A DNA stretch of 64,000 nt from Euryodendron excelsum (Eukaryota > Streptophyta > Magnoliopsida > Ericales > Pentaphylacaceae). Shown here piece after piece: positions 1 to 11,371 of the stretch. The position numbers were made by a program, and so were the translations under genes. Position 1 is the first letter of the stretch. Every line of letters begins with the position of its first letter. The notes beneath the pieces are model-generated. The model ran no database searches, had not been told where the DNA came from, and worked only from the letters and a program-made list of their open reading frames with translations. The DNA is taken from positions 34,077,318 to 34,141,317 of the forward strand of contig CM065379.1 of the NCBI GenBank assembly GCA_033060915.1, in the 5' to 3' direction.

Positions 1-813
1 CATGAGTCGTGCTTGTAATAAGTCTTTTGCATGTCAACGAGCAAGAATTTGGGGCTAATCTTCGAAATTTTTACTTGCACGTTATAAAATGAAAAGACAA
101 AAATAGTAGAAGAGGGTTTCCCATCATATTAACCTCCAAGATTAGAATACGATAGATTTTGCATGGTAAAATGGAGCTGCATGACTGAAAATAGGATAGT
201 TGAAAATGGTACCAATTAAGAGCATCATTAATCTCCATTACCAAAGTTGAAGACATTGAGTTGACCTCTTAACTTGGCGTGATAGCGATAGAAGAATCAG
301 TGCCTTGTACAATTACCAGTTTGGTCAAACTTCTGTGGTTGCAATTTGCAAATCTTTGTTGCTTATCAGTATGAACGCGATATGTATCAATCCGTAATAT
401 CAGCACCCATCACTTTGATGACAAGTTTGAGACTGCATTCATTTGTGGTACATTCCATAGTTATTCGTTGCTCCAAAATTTGAGAACTACTCTTTCCTTA
501 TAATTTAGGGTATAATTCTTCTTCAATCTGCCACGCAAGATTGTTAGAAATAATATTTTGAGATATTGTTCAAAAATAAAGAGAAAAAGAGAAAAAAAAA
601 AAAAAAAGGAAATGGAAAACAATAAAAAGGAAGAAGATGTATCTGCTCACAAAATAAGCATTTGGAAGGTAGATAGAACCAGCGATACCTAGAGAAATGT
701 AGAGATTGCTCAAAAAATCCACTCATCAATAAGCACCATTCTAATTGTTCACGGTTCCTTCACTCTTCACTGCAAACCATTATTGGCCTTTGAGGTCTTT
801 TGACTACTTACTA
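1..813. other. AT-rich intergenic DNA, no gene seen
   Basis: No coding region, RNA gene or element boundary was recognised here. Reading frames are short and have no recognisable motif. An A-rich tract lies near 590-607. The stretch ends where a decayed LTR appears to begin. Confidence 0.6.
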
Positions 814-1963
814 TATGATTACACTGTAAAAGTGCAATTATAATCCTTAATTTTATACGTTGTTAGTTAGAATCATTGTATATAACTTAATTTAGTTAAT
901 TTTTAGTTCTAATAAGGTTTTGTGTACATTGTGTAGGTTTTGAGGCAAAAGGAACTGAAAATGGTAAGAGTGTAATCTTCAAAAAGTACCATCCTTGGGA
1001 CGCTCTCATTTAGCATTGGGACAATCAGAAAGGAGCACATCAGACTTTGGCCCAGCATCCAGACGACCTATTTTAGCGTTTGCACGATCAGAGGGCACTC
1101 CAAATTCCTTTTAGCCTAGCGTTTGGACAATAGATGGCAGATAGGGTTTTGACTTATTTTTTTTTAATTTTTTTTTTGTGCCTCCTTGTAAGATATAAAT
1201 AGAAAAATTAACTCTAATTAAAGAGAGACAAATCTTTAGTCAAGATTAGAGTTTTGAGAGCTTTCATATGGTTTTCTTTCATTAGATTTACAACATTCTA
1301 GTGTTTGATTCCTTTGTTTTTCAATACAAGCTTCAGATTTTATTATATTGATGAGTAACTAATCATTTCTCTTGGCAAGGCATGTGAAGATTATTTGGCA
1401 ATTAATGGTTTAACAAGGTATTCAATTGGGTTTTCTTGTTTCATCTTTTAAATAATGAATCTTCTTCATCTTCCTTCTTTTCTTTCGAAATCAAGAGTTT
1501 GAGATTATATCTTTGAGTATTTATGCGCAACGTTGATTTCGTAGAAGTATTGCTTAGATCCCTGATATGAACATTTTGAATCTATTTTTTAAAAATATTG
1601 AACGAACTTGATTCAGATTCTCAATTGATTTTAACAGCCAAATCTTTCGATTTAACTCCATAAGTTGTTGACGTTTAATTGAGTTAAAAATACTTTGGAA
1701 ACTTATTAATCTTCTTGGCAATTGGATCATTCTTGGCCTAGATCGCTTTTAATTCTTAAAACCTTCGTTTTCATTCAGTTATTAGTTTGTCTATCTTTCC
1801 AAACAAAATTATATTTTATTTTCTTTGTTTGGAGTTATTTTTGTGAGTTTTTGGCTATTCAAAGTGAGAGTTTCTATACACCATCTTATTTTCTCGTAGA
1901 TTGAGCTCATATTTCACCGAGTTTATTACTGCATTAGGACCGTGCACTTCGGTTTATCACACA
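814..1963 (+). mobile_element. Decayed Athila-type LTR, probably solo
   Basis: The left end (TATGATTACACTGTAAAAG) resembles the start of the Athila-F LTRs at 19713 and 31618 and the reverse LTR that starts at 10716. The resemblance to the 10716 copy continues for about 130 bp. A TATA-like motif (ATATAAATAG) lies near 1194, upstream of a short leader. The distal end has the ACCGAG...TTACTGCATTAGGACCG pattern also seen in reverse in the LTR at 9803-10716. No primer-binding site follows and no 5-bp target duplication is visible, so this is either an old solo LTR or a fragment. The U3 part holds a repeated AGCRTTTGGAC-like module between about 1010 and 1135. Confidence 0.55.
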
Positions 1964-2270
1964 TTTGTAAGCGATCACTGTACAGTCGAAAATAAGTTGG
2001 AAGTATCCGATACTTTGGCAAATCCTATATGCACTGTTCTCGTAGTTGGATATTGGTGTTTCTTGAGTCATTTCCCAGTGACAGATATTAGTCCAATCCT
2101 AAAATTTCACTCTTAAGTAGTTATATTTGAGCATTTTTTTTTCTTTTCACTTGGAATTGTCTCATCATTTAAGAGATACAACCATGCATATATAAAAAAA
2201 CATAAAGTTATATATGGCTGGAAGTCCACTTGAAGATGAAATGAGGCAGTGAGACCATTTTTTCTACTGC

Positions 2271-2300
2271 ATATATACATATATATATATGTATATATAT
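2271..2300. repeat. TA-rich microsatellite
   Basis: An alternating AT tract interrupted by ACAT and GTAT steps. It is a simple repeat with no sign of function. Confidence 0.85.
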
Positions 2301-2662
2301 TTATTAAAAATGATGTTTCATGCATGGATCCTTCATGCTTTTGGGAGAGTAGAAGCATACCTAAACCATAAATGGCAACTCTTAGTTTGCTTTCTCGCTC
2401 CCAATTCAAACCTTGACTTGGAAATTCCCTATGGAATCTAAAGGAAGATATTAATGGATGTCTCTGTGTGTATGTGTGCGGGTCTAGTTCAATACATTGA
2501 GCTATTTCATGTGCTACTTAGTAACATAGTTCACTTGAAGAGTATAACTAAGGCTATCTATACCAAGGGACAATTGAAATTATGATGGTAACATTGTTGT
2601 GGAAATTTGATTGTCAAAACGTCATGCGTTCCCTTGCTGTCATGCAACCTACTTGTCCTGCG

Positions 2663-2685
2663 GAGAGAGAGAGAGAGAGAGAGAG
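2663..2685. repeat. (GA)n microsatellite
   Basis: An uninterrupted GA dinucleotide run of about 11 units. Confidence 0.95.
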
Positions 2686-2838
2686 TCATTCCCTTTAAGC
2701 TTCATGTGAAAGCACAAAAGGTTTTGGAAGTGAAAGAGTGAAAGATCCATCGCTTTTAATCCTTTCTTCATGTGAATACATTGTTGGTGGGGTCTGAAAA
2801 TCTATCCCTTTGTTCCATAATCTCATATTTCTCTAGAA

Positions 2839-2842
<4 letters not shown>

Positions 2843-2877
<35 letters not shown>
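2843..2877. repeat. (GA)n microsatellite
   Basis: An uninterrupted GA dinucleotide run of about 17 units. Together with the run 160 bp upstream it makes a local purine-rich strand. Confidence 0.95.
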
Positions 2878-2880
<3 letters not shown>

Positions 2881-3466
2881 TCTTGTTTAACAGCAGAGAA
2901 GCTCCGTGGGTATTCTGTATTCTAAGCTTTGTTACAAGAAACACATGTTGCATTGAATTGGGTCCTTATCGGTCTATCTCGGAAGGAATTTTATCAATGA
3001 ATGAATAGCATCAATAGAAAATAAAGCAGATTTAGCAAAACCTTTTGCAGATTAATATCCTAACTTACAAGGCAACATTGATTATATCATTTGCGGCTAT
3101 AAAAAATTAAAAAAAAAAAAAAGCTAATTCACATTTAATCTACCGACCACATACTTTACCCACCTACCCTTGATTATGATCGATGTAGCGAAAAGGTACA
3201 CTCAGCTCCAATCAGATATTCTTCTTCTCTAGCTACCTACCTACTTTTTGGTGTTCAAAGCATTTCTTTCAAAATAGGCGTAATGGGTAGGGTTTTACCA
3301 ATTCGTGAAAGGTTCTTGCTTTGTGGCCCTGCTTGGAGCATAGATTTGGCCTGGTCAATTAGGTTGCTTGCCACTCAAAAAAGTTTGATATTTTTTAGCC
3401 CCTTCCTCAATTATTGTAACTTCTTGCTTGGGAAGCTTTGATGATGAGCGTTGTCAATTCAAGCAA

Positions 3467-3753
3467 CCTGTTTGGAACTTAGGGTGAGAAGGGAAGGGAA
3501 GAGAAGTGAAAAAAAAAGAAAGAAATTTGTTTTCTTTTTTTATTTTATTTTGTAAGGAAAGTGAAAGAAAAGAAGAGAGAGAAGGAGAGAGGGTAATTTA
3601 AAATTTTTTTGATTTTCCTTTTCTTTTTCCTTTCTTTTTCAAGAAAGTAAAAAGAGATAAAAATTTTTAAAATTTTTCCTTTCATTCCTCCCCTCTCCCA
3701 AGTTCCAAATAAGCTATAAAAAAAAATAAAGCTAAAAAATTCTACCAAACAGG
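3467..3753. mobile_element. Fold-back / MITE-like element
   Basis: The stretch is bounded by CCTGTTTGG on the left and its exact inverse CCAAACAGG on the right. Inside the left end a GGAACTT block followed by a GA-rich purine tract is mirrored near the right end by a CT-rich tract ending in AAGTTCC. The whole 287 bp therefore forms a long imperfect hairpin. CCTGTTTGG-type ends occur in small non-autonomous DNA transposons of plants, possibly hAT-derived, but no target duplication is obvious. It could also be an old inverted duplication. Confidence 0.45.
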
Positions 3754-5666
3754 CATTAATGAATTGTAATCTATTCACTTTGCCGTTAACATGAAACATA
3801 GTTTGCAAAAGACCTTTCTAAATATCACTAGCCTAATTGGCCCTTTTCAAATATGCATGCATGCATTAGTGTGTTTTGGAAATGACCATTTTTGTACTGG
3901 TGGTTAAAGTTGGACATATATGATATGAAAAGTCATGTCCTCATGCATTTTGGAAGTGGCTTTTCTGTGTAGGCACGTGTCAGCTTATGACGAGAGAAGC
4001 CGTCGATGTCATCGTCCTATGATTTATCGTCCTACGGTAAATCAATTGGCCGATTTAGCTTTTTCGAAACAACGGCGCAGAGAATCAAACAGCACAAAAC
4101 CGCTTTCTCTCTCCAAACAGAGCGGTCTCGAGTTCGCCACAAAGAAAGAAGAAGTAAATGCAACACAAAATGACAAAAATCTTTTTAATTGTGATCGATG
4201 GACAATGACGCAAAACAGGCTGGCATAAAGTTTTTCTTTATGAATGGCCTCTGGCTGTGGGAATTATCAAAGATGTTTCTTACTCAAATTGTCTCACTCA
4301 AAAAATAAATAATATAACAAAAGATAATTTATATTTTAGAAAAACTTTGTCTTTCTCGTTATCAATAAGTGTGCAATCTCCACCCTTGTATTAAAAAAAA
4401 AAGAAAAAAAAATCCTTCCCACTTGATAAAATTTTTTTTTGAAGAAATTAAGATGATTTTAAATGACTTGTAGTTACTACAAATATAAGTCACAACTATT
4501 ATAAATATGACTTGTAATTATCATAATGCAATGTAATAATCATTATTATATTAATTGATAAAGCCTAATTACTTTCAACCTGAGTGATAATTAAGTCCTC
4601 TAACAGTACCGGTACCCGATACCACACTTGTTCCCTATATTTTATACAAGCATCTATATAATTAAGCACTCGAACTGATTCGGGTTAAATCAGTTTGATT
4701 TGACGCTTTAAGTTGTTTCTTGTCAAGATTACATATTACTGGATAAACTATAAAGTATGGTTTATTCATTTAAAAACCAAAAAATAGCATCAACATTGTA
4801 TCCTTAATTTTTTAAAAATCTAAAAACACACAAAACAAATAAATAATAATTAAGTACAGAGAACAATTATCCGGGTCGGTTCGAGTCAAGTTTGATTCTC
4901 ATGAAAATGATAAGTTTATACTCGAATTTCGATTATTGTGTTGGTATTCAAGATTTAGATTCAAACCAATCCGATCTCTCAACAAACTAGAATCAGACTG
5001 AACCAGATTAATTCAGCTGTCAAATTTTTGGTTCTTTTATACCCTCCTAATTTAACTGTCCAACTTTCATTTAATGCCATGGTTACATGCCTTCCCTTGA
5101 TCTTTGTTAAAAAGAAGAGAGTAATGTTGTTCCATGTGGGTAACATATTAAAAACATAAAAACAAAATTACAAACATGTTTTTTTTTTTTTTTTTTTTTA
5201 AAGTTAACTCTAATGGATACTGAAGCATTCAAAAATTAAAATCATATATAGGTTTTAATTATTTGAACACGTACTCTGCAACTCATACTATAGGAGTCCT
5301 TTTACTTTGATGATTGTTACCTAGATGTGTAAAAATAAAAAAGAATTGGGTCCATATTTTTATTTAAGCGAAGAAAACAGAAAGATTTTTTTTTTGGTCA
5401 TTTGGATTTATGAAAAAATGACAAAACAAACTAGTAATTTTGTTTGCCGCTGTGTTATTGTCTTGAAACTTGTCACATTAGGAAAGATGGGAGGGGAAGA
5501 ATACAAAAAAACAAAGAATATTACCTCAACACTTTTTTTGAGTTTATCAAAACCCTAATTTCACTAATGAATTTGGCTTCCAACCGCTGTTTACATGTGA
5601 TATAAAGTGGCAATTCAAACCCTCCCCATTATCCCAGCTTTTGATGGGTTGGGGTTTTCATAAATA
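3754..5666. other. AT-rich intergenic DNA, no gene seen
   Basis: The 97-codon open frame at 3935-4228 has no recognisable domain and no convincing promoter context. Homopolymer A and T tracts lie at about 4391-4410 and 5180-5200. Nothing else was recognised. Confidence 0.5.
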
Positions 5667-5852
5667 AGGGGAAAATGCTATTCTTCCATAAAAACTTATG
5701 CAGAAAATTTACCAGAAAGATGTGACAGTGACATTCTTATAAATAAGGGTATCATGATGAGTGTTATGTTTTTAACTAAATGACATTTATTCAGACATAT
5801 CGTTCTGGTGATAAATTCTATATAAAATTTTCTATTTGTATAGCATTATCCT
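5667..5852. mobile_element. MITE-like element, copy 1
   Basis: This 186-bp unit begins AGGGGAAAATGCTAT and ends ATAGCATTATCCT. The ends are imperfect terminal inverted repeats around AATGCTAT. It is flanked by a 5-bp direct repeat, AAATA at 5662-5666 and at 5853-5857, which fits a target-site duplication, although the flank is AT-rich and this could be chance. It has no coding capacity. Confidence 0.5.
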
Positions 5853-6022
5853 AAATAAAACATTAGAAGCTATTAAGAAACTCCAACGTCTAAATTCCAT
5901 ATATAGCATATCTAACCAACGCACTCCTTGCAACCTCCTCTGCATGAGCCTACTAAAATTGAAGCATACAAATCTGTAAAGGAAATAGTATGCAGCTCCC
6001 TATTTGTTCTTCAATATCATAT

Positions 6023-6208
6023 AGGAAAATTCTATTCTTATTGAATTTTTATGCAGAATCCACCATCACCACAATGATTTGACAATAATTTTTTTTGTAA
6101 CTAAAAGTCATTTTAGTGAGTACTTTACTTTAAAATGATAAGTTTCAAGTCAACCATATCATTCTATATACATAATTTGCTTATGTTTTCTGTTTCTATA
6201 GCATTACT
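6023..6208. mobile_element. MITE-like element, copy 2
   Basis: This unit is a diverged sibling of the one at 5667-5852. It starts AGGAAAATTCTATTCTTA, has the same TTTTTATGCAGAA-type inner segment, and ends CTATAGCATTACTT. It also spans 186 bp. No clear target duplication is visible. The two copies lie about 170 bp apart in the same orientation. Confidence 0.4.
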
Positions 6209-9200
6209 TGATAAACACATGAGAAATATTATTCTTAAGGGATTAGAATCATTACCATTTCATTAATTGAGTAGTTGACATGTCAACTAAAATAAAAAGA
6301 ATGGGTTGGATGAATTGACTTAAAACTTACTTTAAAAATAAATAAATTTATAATTATGTATAATGAAATAAATTTTAACGTAGAACAATATAGTTTAAAT
6401 AACACATTTAATATGTCCTCGTCTGATTCATTCATTGACGAAATGAAGATCTTCATTCCAATTATGAAACGGAGATGATCAAAATCCACTCTTCAGCCCA
6501 TTTAGATAGATTCAAGAAATACTTACCTTTTTTCAGCATAAGTGGATTAAAATGGAGTCCTCTTTAGGGTTAAAGTGAAAAAGGTATTCAACATGGTTCA
6601 CTAATTACTCATTGCTCAACATGATTACAATTGTAATAATGGTTGCTTTGTATCTGAAGAAAACTCCAAACAATCATAGGCCTAGAGAGAGTAATTCCTG
6701 TCCATATTTTATTCAGCATGTTCATTAGGGGTCCCCCAGTTTGAAGTTGACAACGTAAAAGCTGCGTTTTTCATTTTCCTTCTAGCCAATCACAAAAAGT
6801 AGGAGGCAAAAATCTAATATAGGGATAGCTCGATCCATTCGTCCTTATAGAGCTAAGCACAATATAGAATGACAACCTTCACGAGGCTACATTTACTTGG
6901 TAGACAAAAAACTACTAATGAAACACAAGGCTTAGGATCCCCAATAATTAAAGGGTGTCTTATATCAAAAGAGCAAACTAACCAATGCCAGCAATGTTAA
7001 TATAAATTTACATAATTTTTATATCTTTTCCGAATGATGAATTTGTATCTACGTTATCTACTTCATAGTGACCAACAACTTCATAATTAGGTGTTCACTC
7101 AACTGCCACTACCGGTAGTAGCTCAATTCTAAACAAAATCGTGTACGCCAACATCATAATCTGCCATGCCCATACATATATATATATATATATACTATTT
7201 ATCTAGCTGGCATCAGCTGAAATGTTCTTTTATTTTTTTATTTAATTTCTTTTTCTTTTCAGTTATGAATATTCATACTATTTATGTATAGTGGGAGCTT
7301 AATTTAAACTGGTGACAGCACCTTGAACTTATCTGGAACTGTTTTCTATGGTTCAAATCAGAGGGCAACAATGTGAAAGAACCAATGTGCCATCAATATT
7401 ATTGATCTCGCTTCAAAGTTTAAAACGAAGTAGAAAAAAAATTTCCGGGGATGGCGGGTTATTTTGAAGATATGGTTCAAGGGTGGTCAGCCTCTCATGC
7501 TAAATCCTCAGTTCTTTAGGAGTGATCTTGGTTGCATTTAGATTGAAGGGTATACATCTGACCTTAAAAAAAAAAAAACTATAAAAAGAACATAGAATTT
7601 GGTATAGAAAAATTTAGGCTTAAGTTTCTATAATCAAACCAAAAAATAAAATAAAATATGAAGAAAGCAATGAAAAAAAAAAATCCAATGTTGTATGATT
7701 GTAACCTTGTAGGATTGTTAATTGCAGGCCAAGTTTAAATTACCATCAAAACAAGTTTTCCACACCATGCAGTGACCATGAAGCCTAGCTTGCTAGTGGC
7801 AAACACAATATATATATATATATATATATGGGTGTGTGTGTCAATTTGTGAAGGGAATTAGAGAGCGATGCTGTATGTTTACAAATAAAAAAGAAAAATA
7901 CATGGAGTTGTGGCTCCAAAAAAAAAAAAACAGCAAAAGAAGGTTTATAATTGCCCTAACGTGTGATGAACCCTGTCCTTGTCTTCCTCAGGTCCAGCCC
8001 ATGCATCAAAGACTATTGCTTCTTCTTTCCTATTTACAGATTAGGGTACACTAGGAGAATATATTTTTATATATATATATATAGTGGAAAAAGGGTTTTA
8101 AAAGTTTGAATTCTGTAAGAATGTTATCTCCCTCATGCCCGTTTGTCAATTGTTTATCAATTTATTAAACCTGGATTTGTTGTTCTTCTAATGGAAAAAG
8201 CGTAGTCCCAACCAAGGGCATGTGATAAAAGTACAAGAGACAATTATTACTTTAATGCTGAGTTCGAACCGGATTTATTAAAAAAAAAAAATTAGAAAAA
8301 AGAAGGAAAGAAAAAGTGAATAAAATGAAAAAAAGAAGGAAAGAAAAAAGTGAATAACATGAAATATGTTATGATTATAAAAGATAAATGGTAGATGTCC
8401 ACCATCTATGTGAATCTACGTGACAATATTGGCTTGGGTGGTGAATTTCACTACCCAACTTGTGTACACTCTTCTCTATAAATAAAGGAGTTTGGCTATA
8501 AATAAAATACACAAAAAAAAAGAGAAAAAAAAGAAAGAAAAAAGCAAAGGGTGTAGGTAAAATAATCAAGTTCAAGTTGTATATGATATTTTGTCTTATA
8601 ATAGAAATAAAATATTAGGTGATCAAGAAAATATGTCTTTAATAGTTCAAGAAAAACTATCTAATTATTATTTAACAGTTACAAAAAAATTAATTTATTA
8701 TATACCGTGTTTTATTATTTTATTTACCTTATATTTCTTTAGAATTATAACATATTAGTAGCACAAAACTCTAAATACGTGTAGCAAAAAATTGTTTGAA
8801 AACTTGAAACATGACTTTTACAATAGGTCTTTTATTACCAGTATTTCTTGTTGACTGTGTTTTATTTTCATTACAACCATATTCTTTGACGGATGTAAAC
8901 TAGTACGATTCTATTAGCAATGTTTGTAATGAGAAAATATATTTTAGAGGCTTTCACATAAAATTCAGTTAGTGACAAAATAGATTTCGATCAAACTCGT
9001 TTTCTCGTCTGGTCCTGTGATTCTTCCTCCAACCTGTGGAAAAAAGATTTTGTCTTCATTTGCCATAGATTTTCATTTCTAAATCAAAATTTGAAATTGA
9101 TCTTCAATCTGAGAACCTATCTAAAATATCTCATTGAGGGTAAAGATTAGTCTCAAAGGTAAAAACTGGGAGTCAGGACAACCGAAAGCAAAGTGGAAAG

Positions 9201-9802
9201 CTTTTAGTAAGTTTGGATGCTTTTCCTATTCTAGCAGCCAAACATGCCTAAGCCCACTGTCTAAGTCTATTTCGGAGAATAAAACCCTTACTATCAATTT
9301 TCTCTATGAAGTGATAAGTAAAAATAACTACTTTATTTATGCAAAATTATATATATGCACTTCATATGTTCTCAAAGGACATATCTATAACTTATTTAGC
9401 TTTTTTCTTGATAGATCTCTCGTATAAGAATATTATTTAACCGAAATTTTATAGTACGTTTTCTTTATATTATTTTTGTATTATCATGATTTAGATTATA
9501 AAATTTTGTTATCATGTGAGTGTAGCATTCTAAAAAATGTCAAATCTCACAAAGCTAGAATTTACAGTTCTTGACATTTCGGTTGAGAACTATTTATCAT
9601 GAGTAGTTGATACTGAGATCTATTTGTGTGCAAAGGCCCTTGAAAATTCTATAAAATAAGAAAATGAAGAATTTCAGTAGGACCGTGCAAAAATAATGAT
9701 TTTTCTTTGCCATCATTTTCATAAAGAATTGAAAACTGAATACCTTACGGTAAAAGACCCATTGAATTGAAAACTGTAAATAATATGATTGAAATCTGTC
9801 AG
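6209..9802. other. AT-rich intergenic DNA with microsatellites
   Basis: No supported gene was seen. AT dinucleotide runs lie at about 7175-7194, 7808-7829 and 8069-8093. A duplicated A/G-rich segment lies at about 8300-8357 (two copies of a unit ending GTGAATAA). Two closely spaced CTATAAATAAA motifs near 8474-8505 could be the TATA region of an old copia-type LTR, but its ends were not found. Confidence 0.5.
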
Positions 9803-10716
9803 TGTGCGGTTATGATGCAGTAACAACTCGGTAAGTCATGATCGAATTCACAGGGAATGGTTAACAAAACAAACAAAATTGGAGCTGAAAATTCACCAAC
9901 GGTAAAAGATAAATTCATTCACGGTAAAAGATTAGATATTGCCTAAGCCATACTAAATACCGTAGTATTGTAATAGCTTTAGTTAGAACTTAAGCCAACC
10001 TATTTGAATTTCACCAAGAATAGTAACGTTGAAATCTGGATAGTTAATGCAGAAAAATAGTAACTAAAAGAAAAATATTTTGCTTTGGAAGATTTGATGA
10101 TTATGTAACTAGATTTTAAATAACAAAAATGGTCTTGGATCCAATTGATTAGACCACCCGATTCACCTAAAATATCAACAGAGGTTTTGTAACTCAAATA
10201 ATTGGTTTCGTCTTGAGTCTTTGATTTGAAAGATTTAGCTATAAAAATATAATTTCAATAATTATTAAATCTAGAATAGCAAACTTAACGCCATAGATTC
10301 ATACCATCGATTTGTATATACTTGCTACTTTGTCAAGGCGGAAGATATTACAAACATAGTAAAGAATTTAAATTTTCTCAAATATCTAGAATTTAATTAT
10401 CAAAAAATACCAATTCCCTCTGTGAATTTTCATGTGAGTTTGCTCTCTCTTTTATCTAAATACAAAAACATGTCTTACTTGTTTCGGTAAAGTTATTGAA
10501 AAATGGATGTTTGTCTATGTGGGTAGGCTTCAATAATGAAGACTCATTGCTTTTCATGTGAGTTTGTTCCTTTTTTTTTATTTGTCTAAAAGCCTACAAA
10601 ATACTCAACAAAATTTAGTAGGATTAAAGTAAATTAATTAAAACTATTTATAATTATTTTAATGCTAACAAACAAAAATTAGGAACTTGTAATTATATTT
10701 TTATAATGTAATCACA
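9803..10716 (-). mobile_element. Athila-R 3' LTR (reverse orientation)
   Basis: Read on the minus strand, this 914-bp LTR starts TGTGATTACATTATAAAAA at 10716. Its first part is homologous to the decayed LTR at 814. It ends near 9803 with the CTGTGAATTCGA...ACCGAGTTGTTACTGCAT pattern typical of plant gypsy LTR ends. A polypurine tract and internal sequence homologous to Athila-F lie immediately before the LTR start, so this is a 3' LTR. The outer end is approximate because no target duplication was identified. Confidence 0.65.
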
Positions 10717-10864
10717 CCTCCCAATTTGTTTTTTTGCTAGTCCTTAGTAAAATAAATAAACACATTTAAAAAGATATGCTTCACTTTTATAAGGATCATG
10801 AGTGCATTTAGTATATGCACAAAGCTTTCAAACCCCTAGGTTACTCCTAGTGGACGTGTGGTAC
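10717..10864 (-). mobile_element. Athila-R 3' internal end with polypurine tract
   Basis: On the minus strand this contains CTAGCAAAAAAACAAATTGG and then GGAGG directly before the LTR, a polypurine tract like the one before the Athila-F 3' LTR. Further upstream (minus strand), a block around CCACTAGGAGTAA matches Athila-F near 31485-31500. The sequence breaks at 10864, where long LTR D is inserted, and resumes at 18002. Confidence 0.7.
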
Positions 10865-11371
10865 TGTAAGCACCTTATTTTTGCCTGCTCGGCAGTCTCC
10901 AGTTTGTCTAGACTTATATTCAAGTCAATATGGACATATTCTAATCTAAATCAATTTTTCAAGTCCAATCCCGTCAATCAATCGCTTCACGGGCCCATTG
11001 GGCCCAAATAGAGGCGAAATGACCAAAGTGCCCTTAGGGCATTGTTCGGTCCAATTCCAGTATGCACGTTTTCTCGAACACGGTAAGTCCCTTTTTTCAA
11101 TCCAATTCCAATTCAATTCCAAATCTACTCCGGCACACTTTTCGAGAAAAGTTGATTCCTCGAGGTAGTAAGTCCATCCTGTCCGGCACGTTTCCAAGTG
11201 AACGTTTTGAAACGGTAAGTCCCTTCAAACCCGTTGATCGGGATGAGACCCCAAGTCCTCGAGATGGTAGAACAGTCCATCTTTGGCGCCTGCTAGCCCG
11301 CCAATGCGGAAATGTCCATTTCGGCACGTCTTCCTAGTAAGTTGATTCTTCAGGTGCTAAGTCCACCTAGC

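Larger units (their letters stand above)
1964..3466. other. Intergenic DNA with microsatellites
   Basis: No supported gene was seen. The stretch holds TA-rich and GA microsatellites (separate entries) and an A-rich tract near 3110-3122. Short reading frames across the GA repeats exist only because dinucleotide repeats lack stop codons. Confidence 0.55.

Noticed and set aside
2768..3008. Overlapping open frames at the GA repeat
   Set aside because: The dinucleotide repeat has no stop codons in any frame, so the frames have no coding meaning.
3935..4228. 97-codon open frame as a host gene
   Set aside because: No recognisable domain, no neighbouring exons and no promoter features. Chance is the simpler explanation.
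4866..4895. tRNA-like T-arm (GGTTCGAGTC)
   Set aside because: No acceptor stem, anticodon arm or D arm could be drawn around it.
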